This document shows positions 1 through 5,945 of a stretch of 64,000 bases of DNA, piece after piece. Below the pieces are notes generated by a model that made no database searches, was not told the origin of the DNA, and saw nothing but the letters and a program-made list of their open reading frames with translations. The stretch is from Kineosporia corallincola. GTDB taxonomy: Bacteria > Actinomycetota > Actinomycetes > Actinomycetales > Kineosporiaceae. A program made the translations under genes and the position numbers. The stretch covers positions 1 through 64,000 of the forward strand of contig NZ_JAHBAY010000012.1 of NCBI RefSeq assembly GCF_018499875.1. Reading direction: 5' to 3'. Each line of letters begins with the position of its first letter. The first letter of the stretch is position 1.

Positions 1-144
1 GCCGTGCTCGACCCCCGCAGGGTGGCCGTGCTCGACTCCCACAGGGTGGCCGTGCTCGACCCCCACAGGGTGGCCGTGCTCGACCCCCGCAGGGTGGCCG
101 TGCTCGACCCCCGCAGGGTGGCCGTGCTCGACCCCCACAGCTCC
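1..144. repeat. 24-bp tandem repeat, six units, coding
   Basis: Six head-to-tail 24-bp units start at base 1. They differ only at a few positions (CCCCCGC, CTCCCAC or CCCCCAC inside each unit), and the last unit diverges at its end. The array runs to the window edge and probably continues. Read on the minus strand in the frame of the gene at 269 it encodes an eight-residue repeat (L-R/W-G/E-S-S-T-A-T). Confidence 0.9.
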
Positions 145-269
145 ACTTCCGTGGTCGGGGGCGTCGAAACATCCAGCCAGACACCGTGAGGAGAGTTGAT
201 GATGATGTGCTCTTCGCCAGCCTCGATCGCGGCGTTGAGTTCCTGCTGGTTCGTGACGGTGGTACTCAT
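1..269 (-). CDS. Octapeptide-repeat phage protein, probable beta-solenoid (3' end outside window)
   Basis: The gene opens with ATG at 269 and stays open to base 1, so its C-terminus is missing. The first 43 or so residues (MSTTVTNQQELNAAIEAGEE onward) form a non-repeat head. Then an eight-residue repeat of type GSSTATL(R/W) begins, encoded by the 24-bp DNA array. Short Ser/Thr/Ala repeats with one bulky residue per turn suggest a stacked beta-solenoid; this is inference. It is the last gene seen in the phage operon. A hairpin with a T-run lies just upstream (310-346), so it may have its own promoter. Function unknown; a structural or surface role is possible. Confidence 0.75.
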   Translation of the reverse strand, partial: MSTTVTNQQELNAAIEAGEEHIIINSPHGVWLDVSTPPTTEVELWGSSTATLRGSSTATLRGSSTATLWGSSTATLWESSTATLRGSST

Positions 270-301
270 GCTGGTCGATTCCCGTTCTCGTGTCGTTGGT
301 T

Positions 302-346
302 TCGAAAAGTTCACCCCCGCCGCCCGGAGATCGGCCGGGCGGTGAA
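302..346 (-). terminator. Intrinsic terminator, minus strand
   Basis: A GC-rich hairpin pairs CCGCCCGG (320-327) with CCGGGCGG (335-342), with outer TTCACC/GGTGAA pairing. On the minus strand it is followed by CTTTTCG. It separates the gene at 365-616 from the repeat protein gene at 269. Confidence 0.6.
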
Positions 347-364
347 AGTCAAGCGCTGGTCACT

Positions 365-616
365 TCAGTTCCTCGGTTCCGTGATGATCCTGACTGCGCC
401 GGGAATCCGCCGGCCCCTTCCGTCTCGCCTCCACCGGATAGCCCGGCGACGCTCCAGAACCCCGATCCAGTAATCGGCGGCCCCCCTGTCAAGACCGGTC
501 TCAACCATCAACCGAGTCCGCGTGATCTCCTCCGGCGGAAGAGCTTTGATCGCCGCGAGGATCCGGGCATCGCCAGGGAGCGTCTGCCCGCACTGGTCGC
601 ACACCTCATTCACCAT
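365..616 (-). CDS. Small phage protein, possible winged-helix fold
   Basis: 83 residues from ATG 616. The N-terminus holds a CxxC pair (VCDQCG, residues 6-9). The middle (PPEEITRTRLMVETGLDRGA) reads like a helix-turn-helix in which a recognition helix follows TGL, and a basic segment (RRRAIRWRRDGRGRR) suggests nucleic-acid contact. It overlaps the upstream gene by 11 bp, so it is translationally coupled. A short zinc-knuckle plus winged-helix regulator is an inference; I do not recognise the family. Confidence 0.6.
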   Translation of the reverse strand: MVNEVCDQCGQTLPGDARILAAIKALPPEEITRTRLMVETGLDRGAADYWIGVLERRRAIRWRRDGRGRRIPGAVRIITEPRN

Positions 617-755
617 CAGGTTCCTCCTCGCGGTCCGGGTCGGCCCACAGCCGGTCCAGGAGCGACGACGTACCGGTCCGCTGGACCGGGATCCGGATCC
701 GCCCTGTTTCGGTGGCGCCCTGCTCGGCGTTCTCCCACCACAGGCCGCCGCTCAC
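606..755 (-). CDS. 49-residue hypothetical phage protein
   Basis: Starts at GTG 755, whose GTGA overlaps the TGA of the gene before it, the junction style of this whole operon. It begins VSGGLWWENAEQGATETGRI and ends in an acidic tail. No domain is recognisable. The overlap-defined start is preferred over the longer in-frame extension upstream, which would run deep inside the preceding gene. Confidence 0.6.
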   Translation of the reverse strand: MSGGLWWENAEQGATETGRIRIPVQRTGTSSLLDRLWADPDREEEPDGE

Positions 756-979
756 TCGGACACCCCGGCGAACTCGCTGACGGGGACGGGCTGATACCAG
801 TGGTACTGGCCCCCGATCCGCGTGTTCCGGATACCGATCCGGCCGCCCATCGTGATCACCTGGTATCCGCGGGGCTCGAAGTGTTCCGTGGCGAAACCGA
901 AAGCGCTCTCCGGAGTCATCGGGACCGCGGCGAGTTTGAGGCCTTCCTGGGTCACCCACATGGTCGCGGCGTCCATCAT
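752..979 (-). CDS. 75-residue hypothetical phage protein
   Basis: ATG 979 overlaps the stop of the upstream gene (ATGA). The protein starts MMDAATMWVTQEGLKLAAVP and contains FEPRGYQVITMGGRIGIRNT, alternating hydrophobic and polar residues that suggest a small beta-rich fold. Coupled on both sides in the operon. Function unknown. Confidence 0.6.
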   Translation of the reverse strand: MMDAATMWVTQEGLKLAAVPMTPESAFGFATEHFEPRGYQVITMGGRIGIRNTRIGGQYHWYQPVPVSEFAGVSE

Positions 980-1440
980 GCGTTCCTGGACGGGGTGACC
1001 ATGGCCACGAGCAGCGCCGATGCCCGCAGTTCCTGGACGCGTCCGCCAGCCTGGTCGGCCTGCGTGAAAAGCCACTCGATCAGTGCGTTTTCCTGGACCG
1101 CTGTCAGGTTCCTGAGGCCGTGGCTGCGGAGCGCTTCAACGTCTGTGGTGGTGATGTCGTTGGGCGTGTGCGGGAATCCGACCCAGGTCCTGATGTGGCC
1201 GGTTTCGTAGATGACCTTGATCCGGTCTGCGGCTACCGGGACGGCGGTCATGACGCCGGCGAAGGTTTTCAGGAGGTGGCACGCGTCGGCGACGGTGAAT
1301 CGTTCTGAGCGGACGGTTCCGTCGATCTCGACTTCGTCCCCGAGGGGCCATCCGGTCATGTCGCCCTCGTTGAACCAGATGAGTTCGGGTTCGGTTTCGT
1401 TGGGGTGGGGGCGTTGGGTGGGGATGGTGTTTTGGGTCAT
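976..1440 (-). CDS. 154-residue hypothetical phage protein
   Basis: Starts at ATG 1440 after a 329-bp non-coding gap, so it is probably the first gene of a distal transcription unit. The sequence contains RFTVADACHLLKTFAGVMTA and AVQENALIEWLFTQADQAGG, both likely helical, with a beta-like centre (DRIKVIYETGHIRTWVGFP). No motif is recognised. Upstream lie an unusual nested inverted repeat (1488-1530) and a candidate phage operator (1538-1557). Confidence 0.7.
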   Translation of the reverse strand: MTQNTIPTQRPHPNETEPELIWFNEGDMTGWPLGDEVEIDGTVRSERFTVADACHLLKTFAGVMTAVPVAADRIKVIYETGHIRTWVGFPHTPNDITTTDVEALRSHGLRNLTAVQENALIEWLFTQADQAGGRVQELRASALLVAMVTPSRNA

Positions 1441-1487
1441 GGCTTGCTCCCGGGTTGGGTGTTGCGGGGACCACCGTGGGTGTTCTC

Positions 1488-1530
1488 TGCGCTACGCATG
1501 TCAGCATGACATGCGTCGGTAGTTAGCGCA
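1488..1530. promoter_or_regulatory. Nested perfect inverted repeat
   Basis: The inner arms ACGCATGTCA (1494-1503) and TGACATGCGT (1507-1516) are a perfect 10-bp inverted repeat with a 3-nt centre. The outer arms TGCGCTA (1488-1494) and TAGCGCA (1524-1530) are also complementary. It lies 48 bp upstream of the gene starting at 1440. It could be a dimer operator or an mRNA leader hairpin; no T-run follows, so a terminator is less likely. Confidence 0.7.
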
Positions 1531-1537
1531 ACCCTGT

Positions 1538-1557
1538 CGGTGGTTTGCAGACCTCCG
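1538..1557 (-). promoter_or_regulatory. Candidate phage operator (copy 2 of 4)
   Basis: The minus strand reads CGGAGGTCTGCAAACCACCG. It shares GGAGGT-n2-GCAAAC-ACC with the sites at 4775-4794, 10176-10195 and the promoter site at 10486-10505. It lies in the intergenic gap before the gene at 1440. Assignment as a repressor site is inference. Confidence 0.5.
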
Positions 1558-1610
1558 TAACGGCGCCGGGCTGGGTTTGTCGCGGGGAGGTATGGGCTCC
1601 AAACGACGGT

Positions 1611-1641
1611 GACGGCCGCCACCGGGATGGTGACGGCCGTC
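1611..1641 (-). terminator. Strong hairpin, probable terminator
   Basis: GACGGCCG (1611-1618) pairs with CGGCCGTC (1634-1641), with an inner CACC/GGTG stem and a 5-nt loop. On the minus strand it is followed by ACCGTCGTTTGG, only a weak T-tract. Confidence 0.5.
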
Positions 1642-1769
1642 CTCTAAGCCGGGGCATTGGCGAGACCGCTACGTGAGGGGCTTCCCCGGTGGCCTTGCCG
1701 GGCCGTGGATCCGGGTGTTCCCGCTCGCGCCCCGAAGCCTAACCCCATCGGGCTCGCAGAGCAGAGGTT

Positions 1770-1967
1770 TCACCCCAGCGGCCGCGGTAGGTCCTCGGGT
1801 GCCGGCTCGGGCTGCCAGGACGGGTCGGCGGCCCGTTGCTCGCGGACGATCGCTTGACGGGCGTGGACGGCGGCCTTGAGCCAGCCGGGTCGGCGGCGGC
1901 AGGACCGACATGAGGGCAGGGGCTCATCGGGGGCGTGGAGGCCACAGAACGGCTTCTCAGGCTCCAT
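1770..1967 (-). CDS. Small Cys-rich phage protein
   Basis: 65 residues from ATG 1967. The N-terminal half carries a potential zinc site: C8, then H11, then CRSC (FCGLHAPDEPLPSCRSCRR). The C-terminus is Pro-rich. It overlaps the upstream gene by 11 bp. Such minimal zinc-knuckle proteins are common in actinophage early operons; function unknown. Confidence 0.6.
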   Translation of the reverse strand: MEPEKPFCGLHAPDEPLPSCRSCRRRPGWLKAAVHARQAIVREQRAADPSWQPEPAPEDLPRPLG

Positions 1968-2109
1968 CAGCCCCCATCACCTTCCGATCCATCACCGAGT
2001 TCTGCGTTGGGGCCGCAGAACGCCTCCTGGCCTCTTCCTGGCATCCGGGGCAGTCGAACTGGACGTAGCCGTGCTTGAAACACACAGCGATCACGACAAG
2101 ATCGCTCAC
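1957..2109 (-). CDS. 50-residue zinc-binding phage protein
   Basis: Starts at GTG 2109, overlapping the previous stop as GTGA. It carries CFKHGYVQFDCPGC: a C-x2-H followed by C-x2-C, a compact zinc-ribbon pattern. The tail is basic ([10 protein letters not shown]). It lies directly downstream of the replication-type HTH gene. Function unknown; nucleic-acid binding is plausible. Confidence 0.6.
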   Translation of the reverse strand: MSDLVVIAVCFKHGYVQFDCPGCQEEARRRSAAPTQNSVMDRKVMGADGA

Positions 2110-2879
2110 GCGCTCACCCTCCCCACATCAACGCGACAGGCCATGTGACGTCGCGCCGAGGGATTGCCGTACTCGTCGGGCAACCAACCCCCCATGCACT
2201 CATCGCAACCTGGAGCCCGCGGCTTAGGCACCACGGGGCCTGGGGCCTCTAGGTCACCCAGCCAGGCGATAACCCCACCCGCCTGAATGCCTGCCCATGA
2301 TCGGGCCGCTACTACCGGGCGCAGGAGATCGGGGGTCCAGCCGAGCGATGCGAGGCGGGCGCATCGACGCCGCAGTGGGCGCCGGGCGATCGTGGTTTGT
2401 AGTTCTTGGGGCAGGGCTTGCACCACCACCATCGCTAAGTCGTCAGTTGCGGTGAGCTCGACAGGCTTGGTGGTGGTGGTCTCTGTGGTATCTGTCGTAT
2501 CGGGTGCAGAATCTGCACCCCTGGCTGCAAAATCTGCACCCCTGAGCGCAGAATCTGCACCCCTGGCGTCGCCATCAGAGTCCCCCAGGGGTGCAGCATC
2601 TGCACCCCTGGGGAGCGTTGGCGCATACCTCGGGCACCTGTGCTGCCGGGCCTTCTCCACCAGCACCAGCCACCCCTGATCCTGCAACTCACGAAGCGCA
2701 TACTGCGCCGTACGCCTCGAAACCCCCATCTCCGAAGCAAGCAGCGCAAGTTCCACCCAAACCACCATGCCTTCCCGCGGCCACCAGTCAGCGATAATCA
2801 AAGCCGCATGACGGGTACGCGACGACAAACCCGACGCCTTCACTCCGTCCCGCCACCGCGCCCGCCGATCCAAAGTCAC
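2106..2879 (-). CDS. HTH replication-type protein with internal iteron-encoded repeats
   Basis: 257 residues from GTG 2879 (GTGA overlap with the gene before; a longer ATG form at 2942 would overlap more). Residues about 15-80 form a winged helix (LALLASEMGVSRRTAQYALR, then ELQDQGWLVLVEKARQHRCP). A degenerate 7-residue repeat (RGADSAL, RGADFAA, RGADSAP) and a Thr-rich linker follow. The C-terminal domain ends with CDECMGGWLPDEYG and a later Cys, possibly a zinc site. The layout of N-terminal DNA binding, a repeat-encoding centre and a C-terminal recruitment domain parallels phage replication initiators of the lambda O kind, with the iterons inside the gene. Initiator function is inferred from architecture; a plain regulator remains possible. 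Confidence 0.7.
   Translation of the reverse strand: MTLDRRARWRDGVKASGLSSRTRHAALIIADWWPREGMVVWVELALLASEMGVSRRTAQYALRELQDQGWLVLVEKARQHRCPRYAPTLPRGADAAPLGDSDGDARGADSALRGADFAARGADSAPDTTDTTETTTTKPVELTATDDLAMVVVQALPQELQTTIARRPLRRRCARLASLGWTPDLLRPVVAARSWAGIQAGGVIAWLGDLEAPGPVVPKPRAPGCDECMGGWLPDEYGNPSARRHMACRVDVGRVSA
2502..2609. repeat. 21-bp palindromic iterons, candidate phage replication origin
   Basis: Units of 21 bp start at 2502, 2523 and 2544. A decayed unit is at 2565, and a further good copy is at about 2587-2609. The first is a near-perfect palindrome (GGGTGCAG-AAT-CTGCACCC). The last has arms AGGGGTGCAG and CTGCACCCCT around CAT. Being 21 bp, the units keep the reading frame and give a 7-residue protein repeat. 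Direct repeats that are each palindromic, inside an HTH gene, match the logic of a lambda-type origin. Confidence 0.65.
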
Positions 2880-3145
2880 GCAGCACTCACCCACCTCACG
2901 ACGCCACCCCGCCCAACCACCGGCCGCCCCACCGGCCCGCACCCACGCAGGCGCATCTCACGCTCCTCATCCACCAACGCCTGCCGCCTCGCCCGGACCA
3001 CAGCCGGGTCCTCCACCGGCAGACCGGCAAGGATGTACCGGGCCAGGCCGAGAGTCCGGGCCACGCTGAACCCGCCCGTCTCCCGGGCGTGGACGTCCGC
3101 CAGCGCGGCCCGGTAGCCCTCGACGTACGCCTCCTCGGGCGTCAC
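2876..3145 (-). CDS. 89-residue hypothetical phage protein
   Basis: Starts at GTG 3145 (GTGA overlap). The sequence VTPEEAYVEGYRAALADVHA and LVDEEREMRLRGCG is strongly helical and charged, suggesting a small helical or coiled protein. It ends by overlapping the replication-type HTH gene. Function unknown; the position suggests a replication-accessory role. Confidence 0.6.
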   Translation of the reverse strand: MTPEEAYVEGYRAALADVHARETGGFSVARTLGLARYILAGLPVEDPAVVRARRQALVDEEREMRLRGCGPVGRPVVGRGGVVRWVSAA

Positions 3146-3378
3146 GACCCGGCCGCCTTCCGCGCGAGCCGCAGGGCCCGCTCGGCCTCGTCGTCCGGGC
3201 CCCACGGTTTCGCCCGGGAGACCAGCGGGTCACCGCCCGTGCATCCCTCGCTCCAGCGGGCGTGCCGGTCGCCGTCGTTGCGGCACAGACAGATGTACTG
3301 GCGGCGGGGCTTCATTGCCGCTAGTAGGTCGAGGAGGTCGAGCTGACCCTCGATCACTGTGTCCGCTAGGGGCCTCAT
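3142..3378 (-). CDS. 78-residue hypothetical phage protein with Cys/His cluster
   Basis: ATG 3378 overlaps the stop of the methyltransferase gene (ATGA). A hydrophobic helical N-terminus (VIEGQLDLLDLLAAM) is followed by a CLCRNDGDRHARWSEGC segment with three Cys and one His that could hold a metal, then a charged helical tail. Not recognised. Coupled to the methyltransferase upstream. Confidence 0.6.
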   Translation of the reverse strand: MRPLADTVIEGQLDLLDLLAAMKPRRQYICLCRNDGDRHARWSEGCTGGDPLVSRAKPWGPDDEAERALRLARKAAGS

Positions 3379-4412
3379 GCCGCGGCCTCCAGCCCGAGGT
3401 ACTGGGCGCGAGCCCGCGCGAGGTCCCCTACGCCGAGAGCGGCGAGGCAGTGCGCTGCCAGCATCGGCGGCACGCAGTCGCCGATCTGCTGCGGGATGTC
3501 ACCCGAGCGCTCACCGTGCCAGGGATAGGTGGCGGGGAAAGTCTGTAGCGCGGCGGCCTCAGCAACCGAAACCTTCTCGACACCATCCCATTTGAACCGG
3601 TCGATCTTCCCGGTGACGGTTGCGGCCGGCTGGTCCCAGCGCCGCAACCCGCGCTTGGCTGGGTCACCGCCCGTGCCGTAGTTCGACCGGAGCGTCTGCC
3701 CGACACGGTGCGGAAGAACATCACCGATCGTCAGCCACGACTCCAGGCCCGCGTCGAGGCGGCCCGGGTTACGGGGGTCGTAACGGGACCGGACAGGCTC
3801 CGGCGCCGCGACAGCCCGCACCCGTGAGGCCAGCAGCACGGCGCGGCGGCGGGACTGCGGCACATCGAACTGCTCGGCCTGGAGTACCCCGGTCCACACC
3901 GAGTAGCCGTGCTCGCGGAGCGCCGCACCGCTCGCCTCCCACAGGGGCAGGACAGATTCAGCTTGCTCCCAGGCCATCCACTCGGGCCGCAAGTGCAGGG
4001 CCCAACGCAGCGGCTCCAGGACCAGCACCGACCGCAGGTCGCCGGTGGTGGTCCGGACGTAGCGGCGGGGGTCGCGCCCTGCGGTGATCTCTCGGATCGC
4101 CCACAGCAGGAGATCCATGAACCGGCGGCCCGGAGCGCCCCCGGCCGCCGAAAAAGTCTGGCACGGCGGCGACCCGAACATGCCGTACAGCTGCTCCGTG
4201 ATTGCCTCGACGGGCATCTGAGACAGGTCCGCGACCACCCTGGCGAGCCCGGCCAGTCGTGCGGTGGTCGCGGCCAGCGGCGCCCACTCCCAGCCAAGCC
4301 CGAGCCGGTGGTCAAGGCCAAGGTAGCTCGCCCCGACCTCCCACCCTCCGGCGCCGGCGAACAGGTCGTGGACGGCGCGCAGGTCTGTCGCGGTCTGATC
4401 CTGGATGCTCAT
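3375..4412 (-). CDS. C5-cytosine DNA methyltransferase (Dcm family)
   Basis: 345 residues. It methylates cytosine at C5 in a specific DNA sequence using SAM. Visible motifs in order: motif I HDLFAGAGGWEVG (about 15-27); motif IV GSPPCQTFSAAGG with catalytic Cys84; a motif VI-like MAWEQAES (Glu149) where the usual form is ENV; motif VIII QSRRRAVLLAS (about 193-203); and motif X QIGDCVPPMLAAH near the C-terminus. No restriction endonuclease is adjacent, so it is probably an orphan phage methylase that protects phage DNA or marks its origin. Start ATG 4412 overlaps the next reading frames as ATGA on both sides. Confidence 0.93.
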   Translation of the reverse strand: MSIQDQTATDLRAVHDLFAGAGGWEVGASYLGLDHRLGLGWEWAPLAATTARLAGLARVVADLSQMPVEAITEQLYGMFGSPPCQTFSAAGGAPGRRFMDLLLWAIREITAGRDPRRYVRTTTGDLRSVLVLEPLRWALHLRPEWMAWEQAESVLPLWEASGAALREHGYSVWTGVLQAEQFDVPQSRRRAVLLASRVRAVAAPEPVRSRYDPRNPGRLDAGLESWLTIGDVLPHRVGQTLRSNYGTGGDPAKRGLRRWDQPAATVTGKIDRFKWDGVEKVSVAEAAALQTFPATYPWHGERSGDIPQQIGDCVPPMLAAHCLAALGVGDLARARAQYLGLEAAA

Positions 4413-4663
4413 GCTGCGGTGTCCTCGCCCGCGACGGGGCGGAGGGTGATGGCCTCCAGGAGGCCGAGTCGCTCGGCCTGGCGGAGGACTTTCCGGAGGT
4501 AGGCCGGGGCGATGTTGAGGCGCCGGGCGATGCCCTCCAGGTGGTCGGAGTACGCGAGCAGTTCGATGTCTTCGATCAGCTGCGCTTTGGTGCGGCAGGG
4601 CATTCCGGCGCGGCTTTTGCGTGGGGGGTTGTCCGTGCCGCCGGTAGTCTGTTGGTTAGGCAT
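4409..4663 (-). CDS. Small HTH phage regulator
   Basis: 84 residues from ATG 4663, chosen because GGAGGTCACG precedes it; a longer form would run through several intergenic hairpins. A helix-turn-helix is readable in EGIARRLNIAPAYLRKVLRQ, and the start of the protein is polar and disordered. It is the first gene after a 193-bp intergenic gap containing an operator-like site and overlaps the methyltransferase start, so it may control the distal half of the operon. Confidence 0.65.
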   Translation of the reverse strand: MPNQQTTGGTDNPPRKSRAGMPCRTKAQLIEDIELLAYSDHLEGIARRLNIAPAYLRKVLRQAERLGLLEAITLRPVAGEDTAA

Positions 4664-4774
4664 CGTGACCTCCAGATAGGTCGTCGGGCTATTCGGTTTC
4701 CTGCGTGCGCCCTCGGGGGCCCCGGGACCGGAGCTCTCCCCACTGCTCGCTACAGCGGGGAGAAGTGCGCGCGC

Positions 4775-4794
4775 TGGAGGTTTGCACGCTACCG
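4775..4794 (+). promoter_or_regulatory. Candidate phage operator (copy 3 of 4)
   Basis: The plus strand reads TGGAGGTTTGCACGCTACCG, matching the GGAGGT-TTGCA-ACC pattern of the other copies. It lies in the 4664-4856 intergenic region. It is followed by a small hairpin (ACGCTAC 4786-4792 with GTAGCGT 4798-4804). Confidence 0.5.
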
Positions 4795-4816
4795 CAAGTA
4801 GCGTCCAGAACACTGC

Positions 4817-4852
4817 GATGGGCGCGGATCCAGGATCGGATCCGCGCCCATC
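4817..4852 (-). terminator. Perfect 15-bp hairpin, terminator
   Basis: GATGGGCGCGGATCC (4817-4831) and GGATCCGCGCCCATC (4838-4852) are perfect arms around AGGATC. It sits just after the stop of the gene at 4857-5093 in the direction of transcription. A third hairpin (CTCCCC...GGGGAG, about 4735-4761) lies further downstream. Confidence 0.7.
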
Positions 4853-4856
4853 AGGG

Positions 4857-5093
4857 TTACAGGAGAGGGCCGGGTATCCCGGCCACGAGGAGCCTCGCCG
4901 CCGGGCTGACCCGGGCGCCGGAATTGAGGACGCCATGCCAGTGCCCGGCCGGGATGACGCAGTACCCGGCACCGCACCACGGGCACGTCCACGTCAACAC
5001 GAGCCGGGCCCCCAACGCGATCACGTCAAACCCGATGGCCGGGCCGGCGTAAGGGCAACCACAGCCCAAGCAGTCCGCCACGATCTCGGTCAC
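4857..5093 (-). CDS. Zinc-ribbon phage protein
   Basis: 78 residues from GTG 5093 (GTGA overlap with rusA). Cysteines are arranged CLGCGC near residue 10 and CPWCGAGYC near residue 37, a classic zinc ribbon split by a hydrophobic beta segment. A long hydrophobic tail follows. Probably a small nucleic-acid or protein-binding ribbon; the gene precedes a strong terminator and closes the proximal half of the operon. Confidence 0.65.
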   Translation of the reverse strand: MTEIVADCLGCGCPYAGPAIGFDVIALGARLVLTWTCPWCGAGYCVIPAGHWHGVLNSGARVSPAARLLVAGIPGPLL

Positions 5094-5479
5094 CGTTGAG
5101 CCTCCAATTCCTCTATCTCAAGCCGGATTTCAGTGGGCCCTTTCTCTGGAACCCGGCGGAGATCGGGGCCGGTGAGATGCTTGTCATCGTCGTCCGGGAG
5201 CAGGCCAGCATCGACGAGGCCATCCATGATGGCTTTGACCGTTGGGGCGAGGTTCCCGACGTCGCGGCGGTGGCCAGTCGGGAACCGGAACTGTGCGACG
5301 ATCCGGGCGCGTTCCATGGGGACGACAGTCCCGGCCTGGAGTGCGGCCCGTGTCGTGTACATCGCGAGTTCCCGCCAGAACCTCGTGCGTTCGGCCTTCC
5401 GCCGCCAGTGCATCCGGTGGTTCGCGTTCAGCAACGCATGCGGGTCTATCACGGGGATCGTGAGCGTGTAGATGGTCAC
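5090..5479 (-). CDS. rusA: RusA-family Holliday junction resolvase
   Basis: 129 residues from GTG 5479 (GTGA overlap with whiB). RusA-type endonucleases cut four-way junctions symmetrically. The N-terminus (TIPVIDPHALLNANHRMHWR) matches the family start where the DNA-binding strand leads into a basic loop. The acidic cluster RRDVGNLAPTVKAIMDGLVD followed by LLPDDDDKHL supplies the metal-binding Asp residues. The length fits the family. It lies beside recombination and replication genes, as expected for processing phage replication intermediates. Confidence 0.85.
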   Translation of the reverse strand: MTIYTLTIPVIDPHALLNANHRMHWRRKAERTRFWRELAMYTTRAALQAGTVVPMERARIVAQFRFPTGHRRDVGNLAPTVKAIMDGLVDAGLLPDDDDKHLTGPDLRRVPEKGPTEIRLEIEELEAQR

Positions 5480-5748
5480 ACGAGGGTCCTGTTCCGCGCC
5501 GCCCGGCGCCTTCGCAGGATTCGTTCGAGGGCGGTTTCCCCGCCCCTGACACCCCAGGTCACGGACGCCACGTTCTCGGTGGCGTCGGCGTCGTCCCTGC
5601 ACTCCAGCCGGACAGGGCAGTCAGCGCACGCCATCAGGGCCTCTTCGGTCATCTCGTCTTTGACATGCGTTGGGCGGCCGACCTTCTCAGAGAAAAACAG
5701 CTCGGGGTCCATGCCGAGACACTCGGCGTCCTCACGCCAGTCGCTCAC
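5476..5748 (-). CDS. Phage WhiB-like iron-sulfur regulator
   Basis: 90 residues from GTG 5748. It has the four conserved cysteines C10, C41, C44 and C50 (AEC; ACADCPVRLEC) that ligate a 4Fe-4S cluster. The later WGVRGGETALER is the family's G-rich turn, and a basic tail (RILRRRRAARNR) follows. WhiB proteins bind the main sigma factor and alter transcription. A prophage copy could retune host or phage promoters; that role is inference. Confidence 0.9.
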   Translation of the reverse strand: MSDWREDAECLGMDPELFFSEKVGRPTHVKDEMTEEALMACADCPVRLECRDDADATENVASVTWGVRGGETALERILRRRRAARNRTLV

Positions 5749-5945
5749 GATCCCACCGCCGACGCTGAGGCCGCGAGCTCGACCATAACCGTGTTGATGT
5801 CGGTCGTGGTCAGCTCTTTCGAGGACCGGATGGTGCGGTGCAGGATCCCGGACAGGTACTCGATCTTGTCGTCCCTGGTCCGGTAGCCGGCGCGGGTCAA
5901 GGTGGCGTGGAGCGCTGTGCGATGCGCCCGAGACGCGACGATCAT
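5745..5945 (-). CDS. 66-residue hypothetical phage protein
   Basis: ATG 5945 overlaps the preceding exonuclease stop (ATGA), so the longer upstream start is not used. The sequence IVASRAHRTALHATLTRAGYRTRDDK is basic and helical. It ends with LTTTDINTVMVELAASASAV. Not recognised. Confidence 0.6.
   Translation of the reverse strand: MIVASRAHRTALHATLTRAGYRTRDDKIEYLSGILHRTIRSSKELTTTDINTVMVELAASASAVGS

Larger units (their letters stand above)
1441..1769. other. Non-coding regulatory gap in the phage operon
   Basis: This 329-bp stretch has no convincing gene. It holds a hairpin (1611-1641) that could stop transcription arriving from 1770, an operator-like 20-mer (1538-1557) and a nested inverted repeat (1488-1530) before the gene at 1440. 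A new minus-strand promoter is expected here, but I could not pick convincing -35 and -10 boxes. Confidence 0.6.

Noticed and set aside
1-144. CRISPR-like array
   Set aside because: Units are contiguous 24-bp tandem copies with no spacers, and they are coding.
1437-1622. 61-residue minus-strand frame overlapping the gene at 1440 by ATGA
   Set aside because: It spans the nested inverted repeat and operator-like site, begins inside a hairpin and has poor protein-like composition; the overlap may be chance.
1669-1911. 80-residue minus-strand frame
   Set aside because: Arg/Pro/Gly-rich antisense-type composition and conflict with the better-supported gene at 1770-1967.
2502-2609. CRISPR or satellite repeat
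   Set aside because: Units are 21 bp with no unique spacers, palindromic and frame-preserving; iterons fit better.
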